Shown here: piece after piece, positions 9,891 to 21,399 of the stretch | Layout: every line of letters starts with the position of its first letter | Numbering within the stretch: the first letter of the stretch is position 1 | NCBI GenBank assembly: GCA_024741835.1 | Contig: JAENRP010000342.1 | Location: 1-38,515 of the forward strand | DNA from: Diplocarpon mali | Taxonomy: Eukaryota; Ascomycota; Leotiomycetes; Helotiales; Drepanopezizaceae | Direction: 5' to 3' | DNA length: 38,515 nucleotides | The notes under the pieces: model-generated | Told to the model about the DNA's origin: nothing | Seen by the model: the letters and a program-made list of their open reading frames with translations, nothing else | The model's database searches: none | Made by a program: the position numbers and the translations under genes

Positions 9891-10024
9891 TGTGGGCAGG
9901 TGCGCAGTAGGAGTGGGCAAGTGCGTAGTAGAAGCGGGTTATATGTAATACTCGCCTTCCTTAAGAGATAACGAATACCTTTTCTTCTACTTCCCATATT
10001 TGCATATTCGTACTATTGCTTATA
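9891..10024 (+). repeat. 5' LTR, 134 bp
   Basis: It starts tgtgggcagg and ends gcttata, presumably once gcttaca. The first 45 bp hold two tandem copies of a 21-bp unit beginning gtgggcaggtgcgcag. The partner at 16432 is better preserved. Confidence 0.93.
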
Positions 10025-10590
10025 AATAGTAGCAATTCCTTATTTACTACGTTTATAGACTATATACTAGTCTATTAACAACTATCTTAAATTATATATG
10101 ATTTAGAATTGATCTTACAATTAAAACTTCTGCAGTTACCTATTTAATCTATTGCCTATAAATATAGTAATACCTAATATCTTAGTAGTATAAGTATAAT
10201 CATTTAAGGCGTTTATTATAATAAATTATCAATTATTATAAGAGATCGGCTTAGTTGAACGATAGGCAATTGCTAATATTAATACCCTATATCCTTTTTG
10301 CGAAAGTTCAGTTGCGTTATCTGCGGGATCCTAACGTTTAGCACTACTACTGTCTATGTTTCTATCCGATTAGGCTATTGATAAAATACTATTTCGAAAG
10401 GATCTATGCAATTTCGAAAGTCAAATACGCAAACTCCTATAATACGCGACTCCTATTACCGAAACCTTAATATTAATAATGAATCCAGATATTAGAGGAG
10501 TTCCTTCTGCCTTTTGAATATTATAACTACTATCTTCGGTTAAAATAGAGGAGATACCTTAAGTTATACTAAGCGGATTTAAAGAATTAG
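10025..10590 (+). other. Leader of the 134-bp-LTR gypsy element
   Basis: AT-rich sequence between the 5' LTR and the gag relic. I see no gene and no clear primer-binding site (the LTR is followed by aatagtagcaattcc). Confidence 0.5.
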
Positions 10591-11700
10591 AGGTAGGACT
10601 ATTTAAAATAAGATCTTAAAGCTATAGAAACCCTTTATTATTAAGACTAGCGATAGTATTAATTATATTCTCTCTTAAGGATTTGTAAAACCTTATAACC
10701 GCAGCAGTAACTATAGCTATATAAGTTATATATAAAAATACGAATAATAGAGGGAATAGAGGAAACGGAGGAGAACGGACTCTAATTGATCTTAGATAGC
10801 GTCCTATTGATATTGGATTCTTTAACTTAGATCTTTCTAAAGAGTAAGGTATTAGAGATTGCATTACTTTAAGGAATACGATTTAGTAAAGAAATGTTTA
10901 CCTTTTTACTAATGCAGTTATAGATAATACTATAGGAGAGCGAGCTATTATAGTTTGGCAAAATCTAGTAACCTATCTTTATAGTCTAGCGTTGTAATAG
11001 TATATAGTAGAGCTCAACGATCTATAATGAATTAGATTGAAATATTATTAAGATGGAGTTACTACTTAGGTGAATGCGTTAATTACTCGTTTTAAGGATG
11101 CCCTATTAATAGTATTGAAAAAACTGCAAGGTAAGAAGTATATTAAAGAGGATGCGCGAAAAGGAAAGAATATGCAATTATACGTTGCATCTATTATACG
11201 CTATATAAAGGCGGTAGAATTTAATAAAACGGTATAATAACTGTCTTAAGCTTAGAATAATCTAGACTTAGAGCTTTGTATCTATATTAATAGGCCGATA
11301 GTAATAATATCTTTAGCTAGGTTTATAGAAATAGTGGTTGCGAAATAGCTAAGCTGGATAGAGATGTACTAGTCTTAATAACGATTTAAAAAGGCTTAGA
11401 TTAGTACTTTCTTTTTTAAAATAGGTATATAAGTTTTATTTTAAGATTGTAAGGGTTCTAGGGATCGATATCCCTTATATCCTTTTTATCTTAGAATCCG
11501 CCCTTATTACTTACTTCCTTTTCCTTTTGCTAGTTCTCGACCTACTAATGCTAATACTACGAAGATTGAAACCTAGAAGTTGCCTTAGCGTCTTACGTAA
11601 TAATAAATCATAGCCGGATTTATAAGGGATATAAGTAAGTAAGATATAAGTAATAATTGCTCTGCTAAGACGTTCTTTAAAAATGAGCTAGGCAATTAAT
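10590..11700 (+). pseudogene. Gag relic
   Basis: The clearest stretch, at 11080-11230, reads LITRFKDALLIVLKKLQ, then EDARKGKNMQLYVASIIRYI. This is the pattern of capsid-type gag in fungal gypsy elements. TAA/TAG follow at once. A Ser/Pro/Thr-rich stretch lies at about 11440-11580. The start codon and a zinc knuckle were not identified. Confidence 0.6.
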
Positions 11701-12029
11701 CAAAGTTCCGACGTTTTTAGAAATTTGAAAGTGGAAATTTAATTAATAAGGAATATATAGATATTGCTAAATAATTAGGAAATGAGTTTAATAAAGAATT
11801 AACGTCTTATAGGTACTAATATATAGACGATATAAAGGAGGAAGATACTGCCTTAGTAGTAATACCCGATTAGAAATCGAGTAAAAGTCTCAATTATAAG
11901 AAGTATAAAAGACGGTTTCCTATGCGTAATCAAATGTTTAAATATATATATACTAACGATTGCAAATCTGTCGAAATGATTAATAAAACTATTAATATCT
12001 ATTAAGCAAATAATATTATTATTACTAAA

Positions 12030-12700
12030 CCTATTATAGTAAATGCTTAAGATGGATTCATTAGGTACTAATATGCTATAATAGGTATTAAGTATACTAT
12101 TAATAGTGAAACTTTCTATATATATATATAGATATAGGATGCTTTCGCCTATTAGTAGACTAAGAATAGCTAGCTTCTAACCCTATTGCTCGAATTGATA
12201 ATAAGCGTTCTATAGTTATTTGTAGAGTCAGATCAGTCTAGCATTTATAAGGATAGGCTATATTTGATATTTATATAATAGGAACTATTAGTCTATAAAA
12301 GAAAAAGGGAAAATTAACGATTAAAGCATAGGTTACGGACTAGTTGCAACTGCTATTGCTTTTTGGAAACGGGTTCCTGCTACCTTATAAGGCTGTTATC
12401 GATCTACCTAATGAAAATATTGTATTTAAAGCGATCGAGAACTTAAAGGTACTAATTTTGGTTATGACCTATAGACTTAAGGTAGTGCGTAAATTGCGCG
12501 CAAAGGTCGCTATGGTAATAGCATTAGGAGTAACTATACGAATAGATACAGTTTGCCTACTTATATTAGGAGATCGTAATTACTATTTCGACGCTTTATT
12601 AGATAGGGTTTATAATGCTATTATAGATTATATAAGCTTTATTATATTTATAAATACTATTAATATGCTTAGAATAGTTCTATGAAATGCTTACTTAAGA
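12030..12700 (+). pseudogene. Protease region and linker to RT
   Basis: An uninterrupted fragment at 12344-12685 reads LLLFGNGFLLPYKAVIDLPN. This matches the (I/L)LGxDFL...AVIDxP end of retroviral-type aspartic proteases, followed by a linker. It is an island of the decayed polyprotein, not a gene. The DTG/DSG active site lies upstream and was not recovered. Confidence 0.65.
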
Positions 12701-13109
12701 ATATTACGAGATTATAATAAGGAAGGATATTTCTTAGTTATATTAGATAATATTCTTAAGCAGACTGATTCGTCGAAACGCATTGATATAATAGCGCTAA
12801 TAGAGTTATCGAAAGTTATAAAAGGCATAGGAATCTTAAAACTAATATTAGTGCTAAAACAAATATTGCTAAATGAGGTTCGGATCTGCGAATTAGATGG
12901 AAATCTTATAAATCAAATTCAAGCGATTGTAGTAGATTTTACTAATTATTAGAAAGATGATAGATCCTTAATTGTTATACCTAAGGATAAGAGAATAGAG
13001 ATACTATTGATTGATAATTAGTATAAAAAGAAAATCAAGTGTCGAATCTACTTAGTTAGAAAAAGAGACTAAGCTATAATTAATAAAGTTTTCGATAAAC
13101 TATACAATT

Positions 13110-13860
13110 AAGGAAAAATGTACTAGGCTCTTAAGGCTATAGCATTTAGATGGCCAGTTTTTATAGTTTGGAAGTTTGTAATGGAAAAGTCGAAAGGTCG
13201 CTTAATTGCTAATTTATAAGTTTTAAATGATCTGAAAATCCTAGACAACTACCTAATGCCTTTGTAATAAGATATTATTGCTATAATTAGAGGAGCGGTA
13301 GTTATTTCTATAGTCGACGCCTTAGCGTTCTTTTATCAGTTCCTTATAAAGGAGGCGTATTAAGAACGATTTATAATAATTATATATTATAGATAGGAAA
13401 CTTCTTAAGTAGCATTAATAGGATATTATAGATTATTAGTATATATATAACGATTTATAAACCGACTATTAAAGATATACTTTATATTTTATAAGTGTTT
13501 TATTAATAATATTATGATCTTCTTAAAATCAAATAAGGATTATTTAAAATACTTGCGTATAATTTTTATATTATTTTAAGAAAGAAAGATTTCTCTTTTA
13601 AGTAAAAAGAGTTTCCTTAAATACCTATCGGTCGAGCTCCTCGGCTATCTTATTAACAGTTTTAATATAAGTATAATAAAGGAAAGGGTCGTAGTAATAA
13701 AGAATATTATATTTCCTAAAACGTTATAATAGCTTAAAAAATTCATTAGCATAGCCGGTTTTCTTTAAGGCTTTGTTCTGTATTATATTAAAGTTATTGA
13801 ACTGCTATAAGAGAGAAAAATGGCATTATTAGCGATCGGGCGATAGGAAGGAGCCGTAGG
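13110..13860 (+). pseudogene. Reverse transcriptase
   Basis: It reads VFIVWKFVMEKSKGRLIANL then LNDLKILDNYLMPL. VISIVDALAFFYQFLIKEAY follows, matching the gypsy SxxDxxxxFYQ block of this clade. The catalytic box is FINNIMIFLKS with both Asp codons now Asn. FLKYLSVELLGYLINSFNIS follows. It resembles the fungal gypsy clade whose RT has VVDxRxLN and YIDDIVIFS boxes. It is inactive. Confidence 0.93.
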
Positions 13861-13899
13861 AGTAAAAAGGAAGGATTTTATTATATAAATAAGATGGTT

Positions 13900-14480
13900 A
13901 CTAATGTAAGAAGAAAAAATATTATTTTAAGCTATTAAGGATTATCTATCTAATTTGCGCACGCTTATATATATAGATTTAGATTGGAGATTGTTTCTAA
14001 AGATCGATACTTTATATAAGCGGGGCTTTGGAATTCTTACATTTTATTTAAAGTAAGAATATAAGGTTCTGGAAAACTATATAAAGATTGCAAGTATTAT
14101 AATATAATTAATCCTATTCTTAAGTAAATTGCTTAGTCTAGCGGAAAGAAATTATAGAAGTATAGAAATAGAAGTAGTATACTTAGTATATGCCTACCGC
14201 TGACTTCAAGTAATACTACAATTGGCAAATGAAGCTATTATTATATTAATAGATTATGCAATAATATAAGGGATATGCATACAAATATCGTTAGATACTA
14301 ATAATATAAGTAAGGCAAATATGAAACTGGTATCGGTATTAAGATACCTATCGCAGTATAACCTCGATGTACGATATATTCCTAGAAAACTGAATATTGT
14401 GCCTAATGCGTTATTATAGCTTACGGCTATTAAAGAGAAGGATATTACGTAAGATAATGAATTGGATAATATACTTAATT
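13900..14480 (+). pseudogene. RNase H
   Basis: It reads YIDLDWRLFLKIDTLYKRGF, then SLAERNYRSIEIEVVYLVYA (matching the LxxAERxYxxTELExxxLVWA block), IILIDYA and KLVSVLRYLSQYNLDVRYIP with PNAL. The stop density is lower than in gag. Confidence 0.88.
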
Positions 14481-14639
14481 TTTCCAAGATCTATATTAGT
14501 AATAAGTTTAAACTTAAACTTAGATAAGAATATAAAAATGATCCTTATTTTGCGTGCATCTCTTAGGTTTTAGGATTTTTAAAAGAATTACTATTAAGTG
14601 ATTTTAAAATGAAGTAATATAGAATAAATTTCATTATAA

Positions 14640-16060
14640 AGGATGGATTATTGCAATATATACTATTATTAGGACTACTTTAGTTATGCATTTTAAACAA
14701 TTGTATAAAGTTATTATTTGAAATGGTCTATAATAAATATCATTTCGGATTCGATTATACTTATAATAAACTTCGACATTTTTACATTTTGAAATTGATA
14801 AGGAAGGTCCTTGACTATATTAAATATTATTAGAGTTATATTCTAAACTCTATAAGTCGAGCATTGCTAAATAGTGTACTACAACCGATTGTGATAATAC
14901 TAATTCCTTTTTATATAATTACTATAGATTTCATCTTAGTAATGCTAGAAGTCTATGCTATTTCCCCTTAGGCACTTAAAGGATTTGCTATTTTTAATTC
15001 TATACTAATAGTAACTTGCAAGTTTAGTAAGCGTACCTTACTAATATTAAGTTATAATATATATATAGTAGAAAACTGGGCAAGAATACTTATTCAAATA
15101 CTAATACTATACGAATAGGGAATTCTACAAGGAATTATATCAAATTAAGATGCAAAGTTTGTAAGTTCTCTATAAAAGGAAATATAGTTAGTATTAGGAA
15201 TAAGACTTCTGTTCTTAATAGTATAGTATTTATAGACGGATGGATAATTAGAAAATAAGAACTAGTAAGTTGAAATCGCGATCTAATACTTTATTATAAA
15301 TGCTCCGACTGCACCTTGGATAAAATTTATTATTTCTCTTTAAATGGCTTTTAATAATGCAATTTTAAGAACTTTAGGAATATCTTTAAATTAGGTAGTA
15401 TATAAGTATAATATAAATATATCCTTATCGCTATTGCAATCAGTTAAAGGAGAAACGCTAGAAGTTCTAAGGAATCTGTATTATATAAAAGCTAAAATAG
15501 CGATCGAGTTTATAACAAATGCTAATAAGGAATACTACAATCGAAAGCATAAGCCGATAGAATTCGCAGAGGGACAATTTGTATACTTGCGATTGTATAA
15601 GGGGTATAACCTATTAGGAAATTCAAATAAGAAAATTTCCAAATAGCGCGTAAGACCGTTTTGAGTTATAAGATAAGTAGGAAAGCTTGCATATAAGATT
15701 AAATTCCTATTGCGATAGAGAGTTTACCTTATAATTTCTATTGCGCATTTGGCTCCTACGCCAACGGGTAAGGATCCTTTTGATTAAGAATTACTAAATA
15801 TTATTGCACTAGTATTAATAGACGGTGATAATAAGGAATAGGAGTCGTATAAGCTTAAGCGGATTGTTAAGAAGCGCGTAAGGAGAATTGGTTAAAGCTA
15901 ATGATAATATATTGAATACTTAGATAAGTTTAAAGGATATAGCAACGAATATAATGATTAGTATCCTAAGGAAGCTTTAGGCAATGTAAAAAAGTTGGTA
16001 TAGGAGTTTGAAGAAGCTTAATAATCTGCACTACTGCGACGTATTTTATATCGCAAGTCT
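14640..16060 (+). pseudogene. Integrase and C-terminal chromodomain-like tail
   Basis: NKYHFGFDYTYNKLRHFY represents the HHCC finger start. The core has ITIDFILVMLEVYAI, TCKFSKRTLLI and GILQGIISNxDAKFVSSL, matching the WGLPxxIISDRDxKF block with the catalytic Asp now Asn. IEFITNANKEYYNRKHKPIE follows at 15505-15565 (YYDKKHKP block), then the relic of a GPF-type motif. At 15910-16015 it reads EYLDKFKGYSNEYND, YPKEALGN and KLVxEFE, a chromodomain-like tail. Confidence 0.87.
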
Positions 16061-16431
16061 GCGAAATCATAATATGATTAATGCGACTTATTAGTTATTA
16101 AGTTATTTTATTATACTTCACTTCTTGCTTTGATATTCTTCTTCCTTTACTATACTTGTATTAGGATAAGATTTTTATTATACGAAAAATCATTATAATA
16201 CATTTCAAAGACTATAGAAACCTTATTTGTACTATCGTTGAGTGGCAGGAGGATATAATATTATAGAAAACGGAAATTCATTACAATGATTAAAGAGGCA
16301 ATTTGCTTTACTATTAATTATAGTTCGCAAGTTTTAGGAAGAAAACTGTACTAGCTTATGATAAGTTGCTTTACTATTATATTTTAGATTAATTTAATAT
16401 GAGGATATACAAATAGCTTAGAAGGGGCTAT
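16060..16431 (+). other. 3' untranslated part with polypurine tract
   Basis: No gene. It ends in a short purine tract, agaagggg, at about 16419-16426, directly before the 3' LTR. Confidence 0.55.
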
Positions 16432-16565
16432 TGTGGGCAGGTGCGCAGTAGGAGTGGGCAGGTGCGCAGTAGAAGCGGGTTGTATATAATACTCGCCTTC
16501 CTCAAGAGATAATAAACACCTTTTCTTCCACCTCCCACATCTGCACATTCGTGCCATTGCTTATA
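16432..16565 (+). repeat. 3' LTR, 134 bp
   Basis: It repeats 9891-10024 and carries the same two tandem 21-bp units in less mutated form. It ends gcttata. Confidence 0.93.
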
Positions 16566-16570
16566 TATAC
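16566..16570. repeat. Target site duplication tatac (right)
   Basis: It matches 9886-9890. Confidence 0.88.
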
Positions 16571-17491
16571 TTATTTTAAGAATATCCTTTATTATAAGTA
16601 CTTTAATTAAAAGGATAATAATATTAAAGTTGTTTTATACTTTAAGTAGTTCGCAGACGATAGGAATAGTCTATTCGGCCTTTAGGCAATTAATAAATCG
16701 TTAATTAATAGGTACGCTTAATATACTTAAGTTAAGAGAAAGGGATTATTAGTTTAGCTTAATAGTATTACTATCGAATAGTATACCTTACGAATCTTTA
16801 AGTATATAGAGCTTTAAGGATAGCTTTTTCCTATTTTAAGATTTATTAAACTTAATTATAAAGGATATGATTACTTACTTTAAATCTAGCGTATATATTA
16901 TCTATTGCTTTATTCTCTATTTAATATACTTAATAAATATATACTCTCTACTTTAATCTATTAGCTTCTTGCTCTTTATACTTATAGGCTAGGACTTTAG
17001 GCTAATATACCAGTAGCAAACGCTTTTAAAGATATAGATATAGTCTAAGCTTAGTTTCTATTTAAAATATACCTTACATAATAATATTTAAATACTATTA
17101 ACTATTAGTCTATTACCTATTTTATTTTATAAGTATATATTTGCCTTAATTATAAGGTCCTAGAATTCTAATAGCAAGTTAGCATCTTATAATAAAGCGC
17201 AATAGTTAGTCTCTACTTACTAAATGCTTTACTTAGCGATACTATTCTAATAGGAACCTTTATATATTACAATTAGTTTATAATAAACTCTTTATTTTAC
17301 TTATTTATTAAGCTTTGCCTTAATCTCTAATGCGTTATTAGACTTAATAGCTATTAGCTTTAATTAAGTTTAGTATTCTTCTATTACTTTCTAAATTTCC
17401 AGCTTTTTTATAAGCTTAAATTTGGTCTTAGCGCAAATGGTCTATATCTATTAAATAGAATTATCTACTATTTAAGAAAATTAATTATTAT
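16571..17491 (-). pseudogene. Copia integrase C-terminus, linker and residual 5' region
   Basis: At 16980-17060 the minus strand reads YIFKSVCYWYISLKS, matching the copia HLRVFGCxxYxxIP block. NKAIDNIYARFKVSNHIL follows at 16861-16930, matching the KGYRIYxPxxxRVxxSRDV block. 16571-16850 is linker to RT. 17070-17491 gives no recognisable gag. The normal 1.5-2 kb of gag plus integrase core is absent. Confidence 0.72.
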
Positions 17492-17513
17492 TGAGCTTAA
17501 GTAAGTCGGCGCA

Positions 17514-17549
17514 NNNNNNNNNNNNNNNNNNNNNNNNNNNNNNNNNNNN
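17514..17549. other. Assembly gap, 36 N
   Basis: It lies between the first 22 bp of the right copia LTR and a poly-T tract. The true gap size and whatever is missing are unknown. Confidence 1.
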
Positions 17550-18287
17550 TTTTTTTTTTCCTTTTAACGTGCTTTATTGATTCTAAACTATATAGCACGG
17601 CTAGTCTACTACTGGCGTATCTAATTGTATATACATAGTATCCTTTCCACTATGACTGCTAATATTCATTTAGGAATAGGCTCCCTAGCGAAAAGTTCGC
17701 TTAAAAGAAAATAAAAACAAAAACAAACTATAACGCTTAAATAAAAGAAAGGTTTTTAAAAGAGATTAATAGGTAGTTTAAACCACCTATTAGGATTCTT
17801 CGTTAAAATAGTATTGCGAATCAGGAGCTATAATAGCCTTTGTTTCTCTATTTAAGTGCCACTAATGCGTACAAATCTTAGTTTCTTTTAAGAATACTAA
17901 GAAGTGTTTAATTCCAGTTTTTATTTCAAATAGTAAGGATAAAGATAGCTCTCTAAATCCCTTATATTCTTCTTTTATTTTCTATATAAGAGTACGTCTT
18001 TGATTATAGTACTCTTTATAGGGAAGAATTAAGTGGATTAGAGTTTCTCTACTACTACAAATACAATAGGGGTTTTAAGTTATACCTATTCTTTTTAAGT
18101 AAGACTTAATATACCTATAGCCTAGTTTTAATTGAAAGAAGGCGCTAGCAGTTTCTCTTAGAGTACCTATAGGTAAAGAGATCTGTTTTAATATTCTATC
18201 AGAATATCGGGTTTTATAACTTTTTAAAGAAGTAGAATCGAGGTTATTCTAAATAAATAGAGATATTTCCTGCTTTTTGATTTCACT
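17550..18287 (-). mobile_element. 5'-truncated Tad1-like LINE, 3' end only
   Basis: It is the reverse complement of 21400-22148. It starts with a T10 tract (the poly-A tail on the minus strand), followed by the 3' UTR and the ORF2 C-terminus. It is truncated within ORF2 at 18287, where it meets the opposite-strand copy. It is heavily mutated by transitions relative to its partner. Confidence 0.88.
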
Positions 18288-18339
18288 ATTGTATTATTAT
18301 AGACGTTTTTCATATTCAATTAATTAACGTCTATAATGC

Positions 18340-18800
18340 AAGTCACCCTGAAATGCCAAATAATATTAAATTCTTAGAAAGAGACTGTTTACCGGTATTA
18401 TTTTCTAAGGATTTAATATTTTTAAGAGACTTTAATGCATATCACCCTTAGTGGGACCCCCTTAGAAAAACTGATCATTACGCTCAAATTTTATTAGATA
18501 TTATAAAGAAACACTCTTTATATCTATTAAATACTCTAAGGGAAGGAACTTATTTTAAATTAAATATAATAACTCCCTCTATTATTGATTTAACATTTGC
18601 TACTTAAGGAATAGTAAATAAAATCGTAGACTGGCAAACTATGCTAGATTTAGGTTCTAATCACTTTAGAACCCTATTTACTATTACTACTAGTACTAGT
18701 AATACTAGGTCTTACCCTACTATTCTACGATATAATATAAAAAATTTAAATTAGGAAAAATTTAAAAGGATAATTAAAAACGTCTTCTTAGATTTCGAAT
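18340..18800 (+). pseudogene. LINE APE endonuclease, C-terminal half
   Basis: It reads FLRDFNAYHPxWDP (GDFNAHHPxW block, G changed to R), PSIIDLTFAT, and LDLGSNHFRTLF, where the catalytic SDH block is SNH. N-terminal catalytic residues are beyond the truncation. Confidence 0.85.
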
Positions 18801-19379
18801 ATTCTAAAAATTTTAATACAAATCAAGAACTAGAAGACTTAGTAAATACTTTTACTACGAAATTCATAAAAGCTACAGATAAGGCAATACCTAAATCCAA
18901 GTTATTTATAAATAGTAAACCTTAGTAGAATAAGGATTTAAAAAATCTATATAAAATCATATAACGATTCTATTATAAAAGCAAATCCTTAGGGTATACT
19001 CTTTTTCAATAAGAACTAAAATAAGCTAAAAATACGTATTTTAATTCAATTAAAATAGTAAAAACAAAGCACTAGAACTAATTCTTAGAAAAAGAGGACT
19101 CCTAATTGATATTTAAAGCTATATTATATATTAAGGGATCGAGCTCTTAATTAATCCTTAGTTTATTTGACTCTAATACTTAAAAGCTTGAATCGACTTT
19201 TTAAAAAAGTATAATATCTTTAGAAGTACTCTCTTTTTAACTCTACCTATTTCTAATAGTCCAAATCTATAAGCGTTAGAAAATGATATTAATTATTTAA
19301 ATAAGAGTAATAAGTAGAGTTGGTTATTATTAACGCAAATTGAGATTAAAAATGCGTATACTTTAAAGATAAAGGGTAA

Positions 19380-20690
19380 AACCTTAGGACTAGATTTTAT
19401 TATATAAGAAATAATTATTCAAGCTTATTTAGCTATTTTAAAAGTGTTTTTTAAAGTCTATTCGTCCTTAATAAACTAGGGCTACTGCCTTAAAATATAG
19501 AAACAAGCTACTGGATTTATTCTTAAGAAGCTTAAAAAACCAGACTATTTAAAACTAAAAGCATATAGAGTTATATTACTACTTAATTATTTTAGTAAAA
19601 TTTCTGAAAGAATACTAGCCTAGCGTCTTAGTTATTTAGCCGAAACTACTACTTTACTATACTATTTTCAAATTGGTAGTAGATTATATAAATCGGCTAT
19701 TAACGCGGCTCTACTCCTATAAAATGAAGTAGAGCTAAATAAGACGAATAAGCTAAAAACAAGTATACTATTCCTTAATATTAAGGGCGCATTTGATCAT
19801 ATTGCGAAAAATAGACTATTATAGATTCTAGTTTCACTAAATCTCCCTATTAGTCTTATTATATAGGTTAAATCGTTCTTAGAAGACTATACTCTTAGAC
19901 TTACCTTTAATAACTAAATAAAGGAACTTAAGTCTATTAATATAGGTATTCCTTAAGGAAGTCCTATTTCACCGATTTTATTCTTAATCTATATTTAAGA
20001 CCTATTTAAATCCTAAAACGTTAAACTATAGTCTTATATAGATGATTTAAGTCTTATAGCCTCTTTTTCAAGTTTTAAAAGTAATATTAAAATTCTTAAA
20101 AGAGAGGTAAAAGATTTAATTAATCTAAAGGAATAATATTCAATTAGCTTTAATATTAAAAAAACAGAATTAATTTATTTTTTCTATAGAAATCCCCTAT
20201 CGATTAGACTTTTAAATAATACTATATTAGCTTTAAAAAAGTTAAATAAGTAGTTAGGGATTTATTTCGACTCGAATCTATAATTCAAAGAATATAGAGC
20301 AATTAGGACTTCCTAAGGAAAGCAAATGTTATACTATATAAATAGACTAGCTTTTATTACAAAAGGTCTCTCCCTATTTGCGATATATCAATTATACTTA
20401 GCCTGCGTTATAAGTATTACAAACTATAGTTCAATACTTTAGTAGAAACCTTAATATAAAAATTAGGCGATTTTAAAACTACTATAAGCTATATAAAATC
20501 TAGCTTATAGAAAAATATTAAAGGTTTTTAAAATAGCCCCTTTTATCCTAATGGAACTAGAATCGGCCCTATTACTACTATAGATAAGGCTAAACTATAG
20601 TGCTAGACGCTACATACTCCGTTTCCTAAAATTAAGCTTAAAACACCCTATTAGGGTAGAAGTTTAAAAAACAATTCAAACAATTAAAGA
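19380..20690 (+). pseudogene. LINE reverse transcriptase
   Basis: It reads ATGFILKKLKKPDYLKLKAY, ISERILA, FLNIKGAFDHIAKNRLL, GIPxGSPISPILFLIYI and the catalytic box YIDD at 20035-20046. This gives the non-LTR RT blocks in the right order (YRPISLL-type, FDxVxHxxL, QGSPxSPxLF, Y/FxDD). Here both catalytic Asp survive, but the first-block Asp and many other codons are lost and stops are frequent. Confidence 0.93.
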
Positions 20691-20914
20691 AGAGGCAATT
20701 ATCGCAAATGAAAATTTCTATATAAAATCCTCTTCTTAAATTGAAAGCTTAGTTAAATCGATATACTTCTTAGTCGATTTAGATTCATTAGAGATAATAA
20801 GGCACTTTTATTTTGCCCTATAGGAAAAGGAAGTGCCTTATAATATCGAAATATCTAAACTATTAAAAAAAGAAGAAGCAGTATAATACCTATAGTATTT
20901 ATAAAATATCTATG

Positions 20915-21345
20915 GTACTAATAATTTATCGATTTATACTAACGGCTTTCAAATAGCCAGAGGGAATAGAGTTAGTTATAGCTACGCTTTATATTTATAT
21001 AAAGACCTATTTATTCTAAAATTACTAAAATACTCTAATAGAGTAAATATTGGAAATTTAGAATTAGTTTATAATAAAGAGCTTAAAGCTATAGCTAAGG
21101 CAATTTCAAAAGCAAGCTTAATAGCAAAAGAAGGGGATATTTTTACAATTTTCTTAGATAACCAAGCGGCTATTTAAAGATTAAAAACTCCCTTAGATAG
21201 CCTAAGATAAAACTACTAAATTACTGCAATTACTGCTTCTAAGACTTTAATTAGTAAAGGAGCTAGTATTGTAATTAAGTAGGTACTAAGGCATACTGAT
21301 ATAATTGGAAATGAAGAAGCAGATAAACTAGCTAAATAAGCTACG
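20915..21345 (+). pseudogene. LINE RNase H
   Basis: It reads IYTNGFQIARGNRVSYSYAL, where the first catalytic Asp (YTDGS) is AAC at 20941-20943. Next is NLELVYNKELKAIAKAI (ELxAI block), IFLDNQAAI and LRHTDIIGNEEADKLAK (GHxxIxGNExADxLAK). It matches LINE-type RNase H in length and block order. Confidence 0.93.
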
Positions 21346-21399
21346 AAAACTACTCCTTTTTCTAAATATACTTCATTTGCCTTTTTAAGGGTAAAAATA

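Larger units (their letters stand above)
9891..16565 (+). mobile_element. Ty3/gypsy retrotransposon with 134-bp LTRs, full length, RIP-mutated
   Basis: Direct LTRs of 134 bp lie at 9891-10024 and 16432-16565. They differ at about 15 positions, all transitions. The 5-bp target duplication is tatac. The plus strand encodes gag, protease, RT, RNase H, integrase and a chromodomain-like tail in gypsy order. It was inserted into the copia element. Every domain is interrupted by stops. Unlike the other elements it contains no copy of the 23-bp palindrome. Confidence 0.95.
457..17513 (-). mobile_element. Ty1/copia retrotransposon, RIP-mutated, split by two nested LTR elements
   Basis: Pieces at 457-2521, 9629-9890 and 16566-17513 form one minus-strand copia element once the two inserted elements are removed. 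Read on the minus strand, the order is integrase C-terminus (about 16860-17060), linker, RT, RNase H and 3' LTR. A 19-base string (gcttaagtaagtcggcgca) occurs at 460-478 and again at 17495-17513 and marks the equivalent edges of the two LTRs. The right LTR runs into an assembly gap. Only about 430 bp separate the right LTR edge from the integrase C-terminus, so gag and the integrase N-terminus are missing or unrecognisable. Confidence 0.8.

Noticed and set aside
12344..12685. 113-codon open frame as a separate gene
   Set aside because: Its sequence is the protease/linker part of the surrounding gypsy polyprotein, and it is open only because few RIP stops fell there.
15434..15646. 70-codon open frame as a gene
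   Set aside because: It is the C-terminal part of the same element's integrase (YYNRKHKP block).
19886..19908. Palindrome copy in LINE RT (actcttagactt)
   Set aside because: The right half fails and the codons match a standard LINE RT stretch (TLRL).
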